A stretch of DNA of 45,123 nucleotides, from positions 1 through 45,123 of IMG/VR virus record IMGVR_UViG_3300031277_000006; one strand, 5' to 3'. This document shows, piece by piece, positions 15,135 to 23,246 of the stretch. The translations under genes and the position numbers were made by a program. The notes beneath the pieces were generated by a model. It saw only the letters and a list, made by a program, of their open reading frames with translations. It was not told where the DNA came from and ran no database searches. This stretch comes from a virus. The stretch's first letter is position 1, and every line of letters starts with the position of its first letter.

Positions 15135-15346
15135 AGTTCATTCGGGAACCAAAGAGCGTCTTCGTTCAAGCGCACCGCGTTGAGGATGGGCATGTCGTTC
15201 AAGCCGCATCCGGCGGATGTGGGCTGAAGCATACATGGAACGGGCATACTCTGATTTTGTGGGAGAGCGGGCAAACAGTGAATGACCCAGACTACCGCGT
15301 CTACGACCTCGGTGAGGCCGTCATCTCGGTGGAGAGCGACGAATGA
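15131..15346 (+). CDS. Hypothetical small protein
   Basis: 71 residues, ATGA overlap. It is strand-rich ([46 protein letters not shown]), probably one small beta barrel or sandwich. No known motif. It is coupled to its neighbours by four-base overlaps on both sides. Confidence 0.7.
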   Translation: MKFIREPKSVFVQAHRVEDGHVVQAASGGCGLKHTWNGHTLILWESGQTVNDPDYRVYDLGEAVISVESDE

Positions 15347-15555
15347 CCCCCGAGGCCCTAAAGCTGTTCGAGGCGGTCAAGAAGCGTGTAACCGAAGAGG
15401 TTGAGCCAATCGACCGTGAGGAGCCGGAGGCGTATGTGCAGCCTCTTCAATTTGCGTTGGACATCTTGGCCTTGGCGGGCAGGACGAATGAGGCCGACGT
15501 TTGGCGGGTCATCGACACGCTTATTCTCACAGACTTCGGGGAGGATGACGACTAG
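15343..15555 (+). CDS. Hypothetical small helical protein, last rightward gene
   Basis: 70 residues, acidic and helical (LKLFEAVKKRVTEEVEP, QFALDILALAGRTNEADVW). This is the last gene of the rightward arm. Its stop overlaps by four bases the end of the convergent leftward gene at 15552. No family recognised. Confidence 0.7.
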   Translation: MTPEALKLFEAVKKRVTEEVEPIDREEPEAYVQPLQFALDILALAGRTNEADVWRVIDTLILTDFGEDDD

Positions 15556-15848
15556 TCCTCCGCGGCTTCTGGCTCGAACAGGGCCAGAAGCCGCCTCTCC
15601 GCGTCCAACCAGCTAATCTCCATCGCCCCACAGACGGCCTCTTCTCCCCCCGGACGGAATAGCTCCCCCAAGCAGTGCGCCCACACCAGCATATGGAACA
15701 GCTCGTGGATGGCGTGTTTGATATCCCGCTCCCGGACTACCAGCTCCCGCTCCCCTGAGTCGAAGCTGCCCGCATCCTCCGCCTCGGGGTCATGGTAGAC
15801 CGATACGGTCTCCTGCCCGAGGCGGACTGCACCCAAGCGCTCCCTCAT
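15552..15848 (-). CDS. Small HExxH zincin (metallopeptidase-like)
   Basis: 98 residues. HELFH at 48-52 supplies two zinc His ligands and the catalytic Glu; Glu69 or Glu70 (GGEEAVCGAM) would be the third ligand, the gluzincin pattern. No signal peptide, so it acts in the cytosol or in the virion. It is the last gene of the leftward arm, behind the internal virion proteins. Similar minimal zincins occur in phages with unknown roles. Active-site motif clear, substrate unknown. Confidence 0.7.
   Translation of the reverse strand: MRERLGAVRLGQETVSVYHDPEAEDAGSFDSGERELVVRERDIKHAIHELFHMLVWAHCLGELFRPGGEEAVCGAMEISWLDAERRLLALFEPEAAED
15562..15594. terminator. Perfect 12-bp hairpin at the arm convergence
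   Basis: GCGGCTTCTGGC (15562-15573) and GCCAGAAGCCGC (15583-15594) pair perfectly across a nine-base loop, a few bases beyond the meeting point of the two transcription arms. It could stop transcripts from the rightward arm. Neither side has a T-run, so it is not a canonical Rho-independent terminator. It also lies within the last codons of the leftward gene. Confidence 0.5.
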
Positions 15849-16030
15849 GGTAGGAACTTGACCGCAAGCCCCGCGAGGAGCCCCATTGTGGCTGCGATGC
15901 CTGCCACCTTCCCGTAGAGCCGCCAGTGGCCCTCGGTCAGCTTGTCAAGCCTCTCCACAATCGCATCGCCCTTCTTCTCCACCCGGTCGAGTGCCGCTAA
16001 CACCCATTCTCTGTCATGCTCCCACGCCAT
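15845..16030 (-). CDS. XhlA-like coiled-coil membrane protein
   Basis: 61 residues from ATG 16030, overlapping the previous stop by one base. Residues 1-40 form a charged helix (WVLAALDRVEKKGDAIVERL) and residues 43-60 form one membrane helix (VAGIAATMGLLAGLAVKF). This matches XhlA/hemolysin-type proteins, which assist holins in some phages. It could be an antiholin or accessory holin; its position far from the 27-kb lysis cluster makes this uncertain. Confidence 0.6.
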   Translation of the reverse strand: MAWEHDREWVLAALDRVEKKGDAIVERLDKLTEGHWRLYGKVAGIAATMGLLAGLAVKFLP

Positions 16031-18966
16031 CACACCACTCCGTCAGCCCGCGAACGGGCCTGGTCTCTTGTGGCGAAGTTGGGCCCCATCTTCCCGAGCT
16101 GGCCGTACGCACTCATCGGGAGCCGCTGTCCACCACGTTGCTGCATCATCCCCTGTGCGAAACCGGCCTGCCCAGGGGGACTAACCGAATCGTTGAGGCC
16201 GAGCTGCAGAAGCACGGCACGTTGGCCACCATCAATCTCCTCTTCGTGCGTCGCCAGTTGCAGCGCAATGCTCTCGAGCAACTGCTTGTAGAGTTGGGGG
16301 TACACCTCCATGAACACCTGAATCTGGTCCTCGGTGGCGATGCCGGCCATGATTTCCCGCATCGTCTGAACCGGGTTGAGAGCCGCCGCAATCTTGAGCC
16401 CCGCACGGTCCACCGCCGAGTCGGGGGCCTGGTCGAAGTCCCGGGCGAGCGCAGGCTGGAATGTGTTCAGCCGGTCTTGTGGGAGCGCCTCCATCAGTGC
16501 GCGGTGCACCGCCGCGACCTGCCGCGCTCGGCTCTGCGCGTAGGCATGCGCGGTCTCCGGATGCGTGGCAGCAAGGGGGGCCGCTACCATCGCCACGTGC
16601 GTTGCCATTGCGTCTGGACTCTGCATCAGCCGCGAGGTGACGCGGAGGGTGTCCCGCATCTGCTTGCGGCTGCCCTCGGTCCCACCAACAACCTGACTCC
16701 CAATGATGGGTGTCAGCGTCGTACGGACCTGCGCGCGGCGGAGCCACTGGGCAACTGCTTCGTCCACAGCCTTCGTCACGGCCGCAGTCTGCTCCACCAG
16801 ATGCTTGTTCCTTGCAACCTGGTAGCCAATGCGGGCAAATTTGCTGGTTTCGGGGAGCATGTACTTCAGCCCCTGCGCCAGGCCGGCACCGACCGCGACC
16901 CCGGCGAGCGCCCCACCGGCTCCTGCGGTCGCGCCCAGCGCCCCGCCAAGTGCCCCGGCGCGGAGGGGGGACACCAGTGACCGCCCAAGCATACCCATCA
17001 TAGCCGCGCTCCGCCAAGCGCCGATGGTAGCGGTCTGGCGGAAGGCGCCCATCACTGACTCCACCGCCTGCGCTTTCTGAACAACCCCCGCTACGTAGCT
17101 GCCGATGGTGGCAAGGCCGCTATAGCGCTGGTTTGCCTTGTCCCAGGTTTGGCGAAGCTCAGGCATGAAGTCGTCCGTCTTTGCGCGGAGCGCGTCGTCA
17201 AAAGCGCGCCACAGCTCACGATGTGCGGCGGCCTTGGATACGTCGTCTGTGTTGAACAGCCGCTTCCACGCGTCATGGAGGCGGGACCGCTCGCGGATGA
17301 CTTCCTCGTACGTCCACAGGGCATTCCGTTTGACGCCCTGGCGTCCGCTTCCCCAGCGGTAGCGGTCGAGGTTTTCGCGGAGGAAGTTGCGGATAGGGTC
17401 ATCCGCCGTGGTCGAGCCAAGCTCTGCAACGCGGTTGTCAATCGCATCAGCGAGGTCCCACACCGTTACGTAGGGGTACGCCTTTGCAGCGTCCGCGTTT
17501 GCATGGCGCGCAGCGCGCGCGGCGTTACGGGCTTCCGTCGTGGTATCACGCGCTTGAAGAGCAGCTTCGGCGTTGAGCATTGCCTCCGCCTCGGCCTTCG
17601 CCTGGTTCACAGGGATGAGCCCGCCGGCCATGTCATCCGCGCGGAGGGCGTGCGCGCCTACCTCAGCGCCGGCAAGGTCCTTGGCGCGCTGAAGTCGCGG
17701 CCCCACTTCGGCCTGTCGGACATCTTCGAGTCTATCCCCCACGCGGCGGGTGAACACGGAGCCATCCTCGAGAACATCCATGTCGAAGAGGTACTGCATG
17801 TAGTCTTCGCTGCGGGCCTTCAGCTCCTGAAGTTGCCGGCCGGTAACCCCGTTTTGGAGGAGTGCTTCATCGGCGACCGTGCGGCCCACGAGCTGTAGCT
17901 CGGAAACCTGCTGGCCGCTCGGGCCGACTGCCTCGGCTGAGGCCATCCGCTCGAGTTTCCGTGCGGCGCCCCCCGCCACGCGGTGAAACGCTGCCCCGAA
18001 TAGGTCAGTGAGGACGGACGCACCCGCACCGAACGCCGCGCCTGCCATTGCGGCGGAGCCCACCTCCGCCGTTAGCACTTCACCGAAGGTGCGAGGGTCG
18101 CCAAGGTTTTTCTCCTCAAGGGCCTGCGCGACGCCCCAAAGCCCAGCGTCAGCGGCTCCGAGCGTTCCCCACACCCCCGCTCTGGCTGCAAGCTTGCCAA
18201 CAGTCCCCAAGCCCCCGCGCCCCACCAACTCGCGCGTCAGCTTGGCCCCTATTGCCTCCTGCGCCCGCATGGATATGCCAACAGGGGTAGGCGCGCGGAT
18301 GGCCTCCCACAACCCCTTCGCACCGCGGGTGGCAGTACGAGCTGCGGGGGCCTCTGCCGACGCGAGGCCCTTGACGGCGTTGAGAATACCGGGTGTGCGG
18401 GCGCCTGTGGCGGCCCCGCCGGCAAGAAAGCCCTGACCGACAATCGTCGCCAGTTCAGCCTTCAGCTTGGTGCCGCCCGCAGTGGCCTCGATGTTCTTGA
18501 CATAGGCCGGGTCGAGCGCTGCAAGCGCCGCGTCGGAGAACCCAAAGCTGAGCCCTGCTGCTATCCCCATTGCCTCCGCGCCGGTCTCGCGAGGGGCGAT
18601 GAGGGGCAGCGCCGCGGCGGCAGGCCCGAGCAGCATCGTATATGCACCGGCGCCGGGCAGTGAGAGCAGGTCGCCCACTGCCTTCGCAGCCCCCCGGCCG
18701 AGGAGCCCCTCGCTCATGAAGGTCTGCTCGTCGGTTGCCAACCCGATTTGGGGGTTCTTCTTGATGTACCCCAGGAAGTGTTGCTCGGGGATGTTTGCTA
18801 CGCGCCCCTCCTGGTCGGCGATGTTGATGAAGCGCTCTGTTGCGCCGCTGTCCAGCTTGCGAGACTGCACCTTGGGGAGGTAGCCAGCGCCGATGTACTC
18901 GGCGAGCTTCCCGGGTCCGTCGGGGAGGTCAACCCACCGCTCAGTTTTGGGGTCGTACAGCCTCAT
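16030..18966 (-). CDS. Large internal virion / DNA-ejection protein
   Basis: 978 residues, the second largest protein. It starts MRLYDPKTERWVDLPDG, then shows long Ala/Gly-rich hydrophobic stretches near residues 90-330 and helical charged regions after about 370, with Gly/Ala-rich segments again near 680. This mix of amphipathic and membrane-prone helix is typical of podovirus internal core proteins ejected into the cell envelope with the DNA. I see no transglycosylase or protease motif. Start codons of this block overlap by four bases. Confidence 0.65.
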   Translation of the reverse strand: MRLYDPKTERWVDLPDGPGKLAEYIGAGYLPKVQSRKLDSGATERFINIADQEGRVANIPEQHFLGYIKKNPQIGLATDEQTFMSEGLLGRGAAKAVGDLLSLPGAGAYTMLLGPAAAALPLIAPRETGAEAMGIAAGLSFGFSDAALAALDPAYVKNIEATAGGTKLKAELATIVGQGFLAGGAATGARTPGILNAVKGLASAEAPAARTATRGAKGLWEAIRAPTPVGISMRAQEAIGAKLTRELVGRGGLGTVGKLAARAGVWGTLGAADAGLWGVAQALEEKNLGDPRTFGEVLTAEVGSAAMAGAAFGAGASVLTDLFGAAFHRVAGGAARKLERMASAEAVGPSGQQVSELQLVGRTVADEALLQNGVTGRQLQELKARSEDYMQYLFDMDVLEDGSVFTRRVGDRLEDVRQAEVGPRLQRAKDLAGAEVGAHALRADDMAGGLIPVNQAKAEAEAMLNAEAALQARDTTTEARNAARAARHANADAAKAYPYVTVWDLADAIDNRVAELGSTTADDPIRNFLRENLDRYRWGSGRQGVKRNALWTYEEVIRERSRLHDAWKRLFNTDDVSKAAAHRELWRAFDDALRAKTDDFMPELRQTWDKANQRYSGLATIGSYVAGVVQKAQAVESVMGAFRQTATIGAWRSAAMMGMLGRSLVSPLRAGALGGALGATAGAGGALAGVAVGAGLAQGLKYMLPETSKFARIGYQVARNKHLVEQTAAVTKAVDEAVAQWLRRAQVRTTLTPIIGSQVVGGTEGSRKQMRDTLRVTSRLMQSPDAMATHVAMVAAPLAATHPETAHAYAQSRARQVAAVHRALMEALPQDRLNTFQPALARDFDQAPDSAVDRAGLKIAAALNPVQTMREIMAGIATEDQIQVFMEVYPQLYKQLLESIALQLATHEEEIDGGQRAVLLQLGLNDSVSPPGQAGFAQGMMQQRGGQRLPMSAYGQLGKMGPNFATRDQARSRADGVV

Positions 18967-20732
18967 CGGAACTCCGGCTCGTATTCCCCGGCACCTTGCG
19001 GCTCCTGTGCAGTGCTCCCGCGGACGGCACGTTTGAGCATCTCAACATCCTTTCCGCTAAGCTGTGCTGGCGTGAACTCAGCCCCCCGAGGGACAAGCCC
19101 GTAGCCCGTCTGAAGGCCGGTCCACCAGCGAACAGGCATCTGTCGCATGAACTCACGGAGCCCCGCCTCCACTTCCCCGAAGAAGTCGATGGCCGTTGGC
19201 GTCGCTGCGCCGAGGTATCCGCCGACCAGCTTCTCCGCCTCCGTCTGCTCGAAGCGGGCGCCCCAGTTGTAGAACTTGCGGAGGTCATCGACAATCTCGG
19301 CGAACTTGGCCTTCATGACACCGGCCTCGGAAGTCATGCCGGTGCGGTTCATAACCTGGGCAAGCATGTCGGGATTGCTTCGCAGCTTAATCAGCTCCTC
19401 GACGCCCTGCATCATCGATGCAAGGTACTGATGCTGTTGGGCGATGTTCTCTCGGGTACGGGAGGTAAGCGGCGGTGCCCCGGGGAGGAACTCCATCCCC
19501 TGTGGAGGCGTGTACGCCTGCTGTTGCTTCACCCCTAATGCAAAGGAAGCGTTCTCCCGCTGTGCCACCAGGTTGAGCATGTCGCTGTACTTGTTCCACC
19601 TCTCCCGGTGCTTGCTCATTGTCAACGCGTTTCTGTGGATGACGCGCTGGTCCGCCGCATTCTGTGCCTGACGGGCGAGCCCTAGCCGCCGCGCTTCCAT
19701 CTCGAACGCGCCCCACATCATGTCCTTGGCGAGCGCTTCCCTTTCAATGGCGCTATCGGTCATCTTCGCGGCCATATCGTAGGCGGTGCGGGCTTTTGTC
19801 ACGCGCCCCTGACGCGCGTTGTAGCCGCGCACCTGCTCACGGTAATCACGGTCCATCAGGTCGTTGAGGCTTTCCCACGGAGTGGGGACATTGGTCCGAG
19901 CGAGCGCGTTGCCGATGATGCTGAGCGAGTTGAAGAACAAGAACAGCGCCTTCTGGGCACCGCCCATGTCATTCCACAGGCGATTCGGGTCCATGTTGCT
20001 GGCTTCCGCTTCGGCTGTCCCCAGAATTGCCTGCGCTTCTCGCGCCTTGATTTGGAGGCTGATGTCGTCGGGGTTGCTTGCGGCCAACGTCATCGTCTCA
20101 TTCAGCATCCGCACCTGGTCCGCCGGCATCCCATACTGCGCGAACATCTCGGCGTCTTTGACGGCTGTGTTGGCATCCTGCTCGGCCTCCCTCAGCCGCT
20201 TCAGCTCGCCTGCTTGAAACGCTTGCCAACGTGCGTGGTAGCGCTCCGTGAGGTCGGCGGCAAGCTGGGAGGCAGTCTCCTCCGCTTCGGAGAGTGGCTG
20301 GGTTTCCCCTGGGGCACCGCGGACGCCGACTTCCATCTCCGCCGGAAGCTGCTCCGTTGTGGCGCCGCCCATGCCGAAGCGCACCATTTTCTCCACGTTT
20401 GGGACGATGCGGTCAATCAATTCCTGCTCGGTGCGCGCGCCGGTGATGGCCGCCGTGATATCCATCGATGCATCGTGGACATCCTGTGGCATGGGGTCCG
20501 TTGGCTCTTGGGGGAGCTGCGTGCCAAAGTTGGCAACGTCGGATGGTCTACCCGCTTGTCCCCCCGCGGCGGGGGCGGCCGTTCCAGCCATCGGCTCCGC
20601 CGGAGGGCTGAGCGCTGCGGCCTCGGTGCGGCCCGTGCCGACGCTTTCCTGCGGGGGGGCAGTCGCTGCCTCTACGGTGGCTGGAACGGGCATGTTGGCT
20701 TGCTCGTAGGCGGCGCGGGCACGGGGCATCAT
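18963..20732 (-). CDS. Internal virion protein candidate
   Basis: 589 residues; ATG ATG start at 20732-20727 after GGAGGTGA. The first 100 residues are Pro/Ala-rich and disordered; the rest is almost wholly helical and charged (KRLREAEQDANTAVKDAEMF, REQVRGYNARQGRVTKAR). No catalytic motif seen. Its place between two other ejection-protein candidates and its coupling by overlaps support a virion core role. Confidence 0.6.
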   Translation of the reverse strand: MMPRARAAYEQANMPVPATVEAATAPPQESVGTGRTEAAALSPPAEPMAGTAAPAAGGQAGRPSDVANFGTQLPQEPTDPMPQDVHDASMDITAAITGARTEQELIDRIVPNVEKMVRFGMGGATTEQLPAEMEVGVRGAPGETQPLSEAEETASQLAADLTERYHARWQAFQAGELKRLREAEQDANTAVKDAEMFAQYGMPADQVRMLNETMTLAASNPDDISLQIKAREAQAILGTAEAEASNMDPNRLWNDMGGAQKALFLFFNSLSIIGNALARTNVPTPWESLNDLMDRDYREQVRGYNARQGRVTKARTAYDMAAKMTDSAIEREALAKDMMWGAFEMEARRLGLARQAQNAADQRVIHRNALTMSKHRERWNKYSDMLNLVAQRENASFALGVKQQQAYTPPQGMEFLPGAPPLTSRTRENIAQQHQYLASMMQGVEELIKLRSNPDMLAQVMNRTGMTSEAGVMKAKFAEIVDDLRKFYNWGARFEQTEAEKLVGGYLGAATPTAIDFFGEVEAGLREFMRQMPVRWWTGLQTGYGLVPRGAEFTPAQLSGKDVEMLKRAVRGSTAQEPQGAGEYEPEFR

Positions 20733-21754
20733 TCACCTCCCATTTCGGGCTGTTGTTCAGGCATGAAAAGCTCTCCGGTCATTTGCCGGCCCATCTCCGC
20801 ATTCTCAGCGGCCGTTGTCAATCCATGGAAGCGGACAAGGCCGTAGGCTTCCTCGAGGGACGGCTCAACGCCTAGGTTCTCACGGAGCCACATCGCCGCG
20901 GCGGGGTCACCCGCCTCCGCTTCCATCGTCTTCGTGAAGATGTCGGAGGGCCGAAACTGCCGGTCCTGCATCATCATGGTGTTCACCCGGTCCCACGCAT
21001 CCATGTACTCGGGCGAGCTGACCCAGGGAGCAATCGCCTCCTGGTCGCGGTCCGTCAGCGAAGCCATCTCCGGCATGAGCGCGTCGCGGAGGGCGTTCAT
21101 CCCCTCCCATGCGGCGCCTGCCGCCATGCCCACGGGGCCCCCGACGGCGCCGAGGAGAGCCCCCTCTTGGCCCGCCATGAGCGCGGCAGGCGCGGCCTCC
21201 CACACGCGTGTACTAAGCGGCGTCGGCGAACCAGGGCCCATGAAGCCCCGGTCACCCTCTGCCGCCGTCTCTGTGGGGGTGAGGAGAACCGACGCGGCGG
21301 CGCCAGCCGGCCCGGCGGCGCGCCCAAGCATCCGCCCAGCGCGGCCCGTTGGGGTCTCTGCAATACGGCGGAGGTCGTCCACTGTGAGGTCACCCAGCAC
21401 GTCTTCCGGGAATGCGGCGCGCCTCCGCCACGTGGGCGCCCGCTCCCTGACAAACTTCTCCAACTGCTTGATATTGGGTGCGCTTTTCACCGACCTGGGG
21501 ACCTCCGGGGTGTCGCTGAACTCGCGGAGCAGCGCCTCGTCCGCCTCGAACAGGCTGCCGCCGGGCTGGCCGGCCCGGTGGGCGGCATCGAGGAGGTCGC
21601 GGGCAAACCGCTCATCTGCGGCACTGAGTGTGGCACTCCGCGGGGCAACCCCCTCAGGGCGACCTGGGCGGAATCGCCGCGCACCCGGCTGCGCCACTTC
21701 CGTGGCGCGCTTTGGGTCGGCGTAAATGCTAACTGGCGTTGTCTTTTTCGGCAT
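20729..21754 (-). CDS. Structural / internal virion protein candidate
   Basis: 341 residues. A basic N-terminus (MPKKTTPVSIYADPKRATEV) leads to helical regions, a Gly/Ala-rich hydrophobic centre (GRAAGPAGAAASVLL, GAVGGPVGMAAGAAWEGM) and an acidic C-terminus. It shares the style of the neighbouring genes and is probably packaged in the capsid. No known domain. Confidence 0.55.
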   Translation of the reverse strand: MPKKTTPVSIYADPKRATEVAQPGARRFRPGRPEGVAPRSATLSAADERFARDLLDAAHRAGQPGGSLFEADEALLREFSDTPEVPRSVKSAPNIKQLEKFVRERAPTWRRRAAFPEDVLGDLTVDDLRRIAETPTGRAGRMLGRAAGPAGAAASVLLTPTETAAEGDRGFMGPGSPTPLSTRVWEAAPAALMAGQEGALLGAVGGPVGMAAGAAWEGMNALRDALMPEMASLTDRDQEAIAPWVSSPEYMDAWDRVNTMMMQDRQFRPSDIFTKTMEAEAGDPAAAMWLRENLGVEPSLEEAYGLVRFHGLTTAAENAEMGRQMTGELFMPEQQPEMGGE

Positions 21755-21757
21755 TTG

Positions 21758-22519
21758 CTACCTCGCGAACGGGAGCTGCGGCTGCGCGGCCATGCCAGCC
21801 TCGCCCGCCCCCTGCCGCCCGGCGGTCGTAGGTGCAGGGCCCTGCGGAAGCTGCGGAATTTGCTGCGGAATAGACTGCGCGTTCTGGGCGGCGATGGCCT
21901 GCTCCACAACCCAGGTCGGCACCGGCTGGCCTGTCTGCGGATTGATGATGTACCCCGGCGGCGGCGGCTGCGCTGTCTGGGGACCGCCGGCGGCGGCGCC
22001 GGGCGCGCCAGGAGCGGCTGCTGAAGCCCCAGGCTGCCCCGCTGCCGGCGTTTGAGGCTGAGCTGGCACCGGCATGCCTCCCGGCTGACCAGGGCCGGCT
22101 GGAGCGCCGTATGGAGGCAGTTGTGGGCCACCCTGCGTGCCGGTGAGAGGAACTTCAATGGAACTGCGAGCTTGCGCCGATTGCCGAGCTGCCCGACCGC
22201 CCTCTGCCATTGCGGGGCCTGTCGCGGCAGCTATTGGCATCATCTCAGCTCGAGCCTGAGCTGCGGCCGCCTCCTGCCGCTGACTGAGTGCGCGCTGTCG
22301 ATTGGCCAGCCCCGCTTTGACACCAGACAGAATGGCCGTGCTCAGCGAACGCCCGGCCGCGGCACCGCCTTGGGCAATAGCCCCTGCATCAGGCCCGCGC
22401 ATAGCCGCAATCGGGCGTGCTTTGACAGAGGTGTCAATCGTTCCCCCAACCGCTGGGGCGTTGCCCCTTTTCGCTGCCAGAATCTGGGCCAACTCGGCGA
22501 AATAGTTGTCGTTTGCCAC
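21758..22519 (-). CDS. Pro/Gln/Ala-rich virion protein
   Basis: 253 residues from GTG 22519, which follows GGGAGGATAAC and lies one base after the upstream stop; a longer frame to 22606 would run into the upstream gene. Residues 1-130 are helical; residues 130-250 are low-complexity Pro, Gly, Gln and Ala (GAPAGPGQPGG, QTAQPPPPG). Such tails are typical of flexible linkers in virion proteins. Function unknown. Confidence 0.6.
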   Translation of the reverse strand: MANDNYFAELAQILAAKRGNAPAVGGTIDTSVKARPIAAMRGPDAGAIAQGGAAAGRSLSTAILSGVKAGLANRQRALSQRQEAAAAQARAEMMPIAAATGPAMAEGGRAARQSAQARSSIEVPLTGTQGGPQLPPYGAPAGPGQPGGMPVPAQPQTPAAGQPGASAAAPGAPGAAAGGPQTAQPPPPGYIINPQTGQPVPTWVVEQAIAAQNAQSIPQQIPQLPQGPAPTTAGRQGAGEAGMAAQPQLPFAR

Positions 22520-22520
22520 G

Positions 22521-23237
22521 TTATCCTCCCATTGCCTTTGCGGCGGCCGAGCCTGCCGTAAAGCCCCCAGCAGCCCCCGCGGGACCGCCGATGAATGCGC
22601 CACCAATCGTTCCGGCGGCGGTGAGGGTTGCTCCGGCGAGCGTTGTCCAGAAGTTCTTGTCAGCTTGCTGCTCCCCCAGATTGCCCTGATAGAGCGCGTT
22701 CACGTAGTTTTGAAGGAGCTGCTCCCGACTGAGCGCCGCGGCGTCATTCAACGTTTGCTCTCCAAGGCCGAGCTGCCCCAAAAGCTGTTGCCGCTGGAGG
22801 TTCATGTTGAACTGCTGCGCCTCCCAGTCGGCATTCATCGCCGCGTATTGAGGCAGCATGCTCAGCGCAGCCTGATTGTTAGCGTTCTGGGCCATCCACA
22901 TGTTCTGCGCCGGGCTCCCACCGCCGCTTGCAGCCAAACTGAATGCTTGGCGCCCAGCTTGCTCAATGCCGGCGCGCGAGAGTGTCGTCGCCGGACTTTC
23001 GGGGAGGGAATACTGCTGCGAGAGCTGCGCCATTAGCTCCGGAGGCAGAATCTGCCTGTCGAGGAAGCCTCCGCCAAACTCATTGCTCCACAGACGCTCG
23101 CGGGCACCCTTGACGCCGTGTTTCCCCCCGCTGCGGTCGCCCTCTTGGAAGGTCCGACTCCCCGCTGAGGGGGCCGACCATTGGGTGGGCTGCCCCCGCC
23201 AATCGGAAAACGTGCCCATGCTCGAATCATTCGCCAT
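22521..23237 (-). CDS. Internal virion protein (gp14-like position)
   Basis: 238 residues, GGAGGACCAG ribosome binding site. The centre is Gln/Asn-rich helix (QQFNMNLQRQQLLGQLGLGEQ) and the C-terminus is a Gly/Ala hydrophobic stretch (TLTAAGTIGGAFIGGPAGAAGG) that could insert in a membrane. The small size and glycine-rich tail resemble the smallest podovirus ejection proteins, which form an outer-membrane pore. Assignment is by architecture and gene order. Confidence 0.6.
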   Translation of the reverse strand: MANDSSMGTFSDWRGQPTQWSAPSAGSRTFQEGDRSGGKHGVKGARERLWSNEFGGGFLDRQILPPELMAQLSQQYSLPESPATTLSRAGIEQAGRQAFSLAASGGGSPAQNMWMAQNANNQAALSMLPQYAAMNADWEAQQFNMNLQRQQLLGQLGLGEQTLNDAAALSREQLLQNYVNALYQGNLGEQQADKNFWTTLAGATLTAAGTIGGAFIGGPAGAAGGFTAGSAAAKAMGG

Positions 23238-23246
23238 CTGGTCCTC

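Noticed and set aside
15886-16980. A long rightward frame opposite the large internal virion gene.
   Set aside because: It is the antisense shadow of a GC-rich coding strand: no ribosome binding site, His/Arg/Leu-rich product and no neighbours on that strand.
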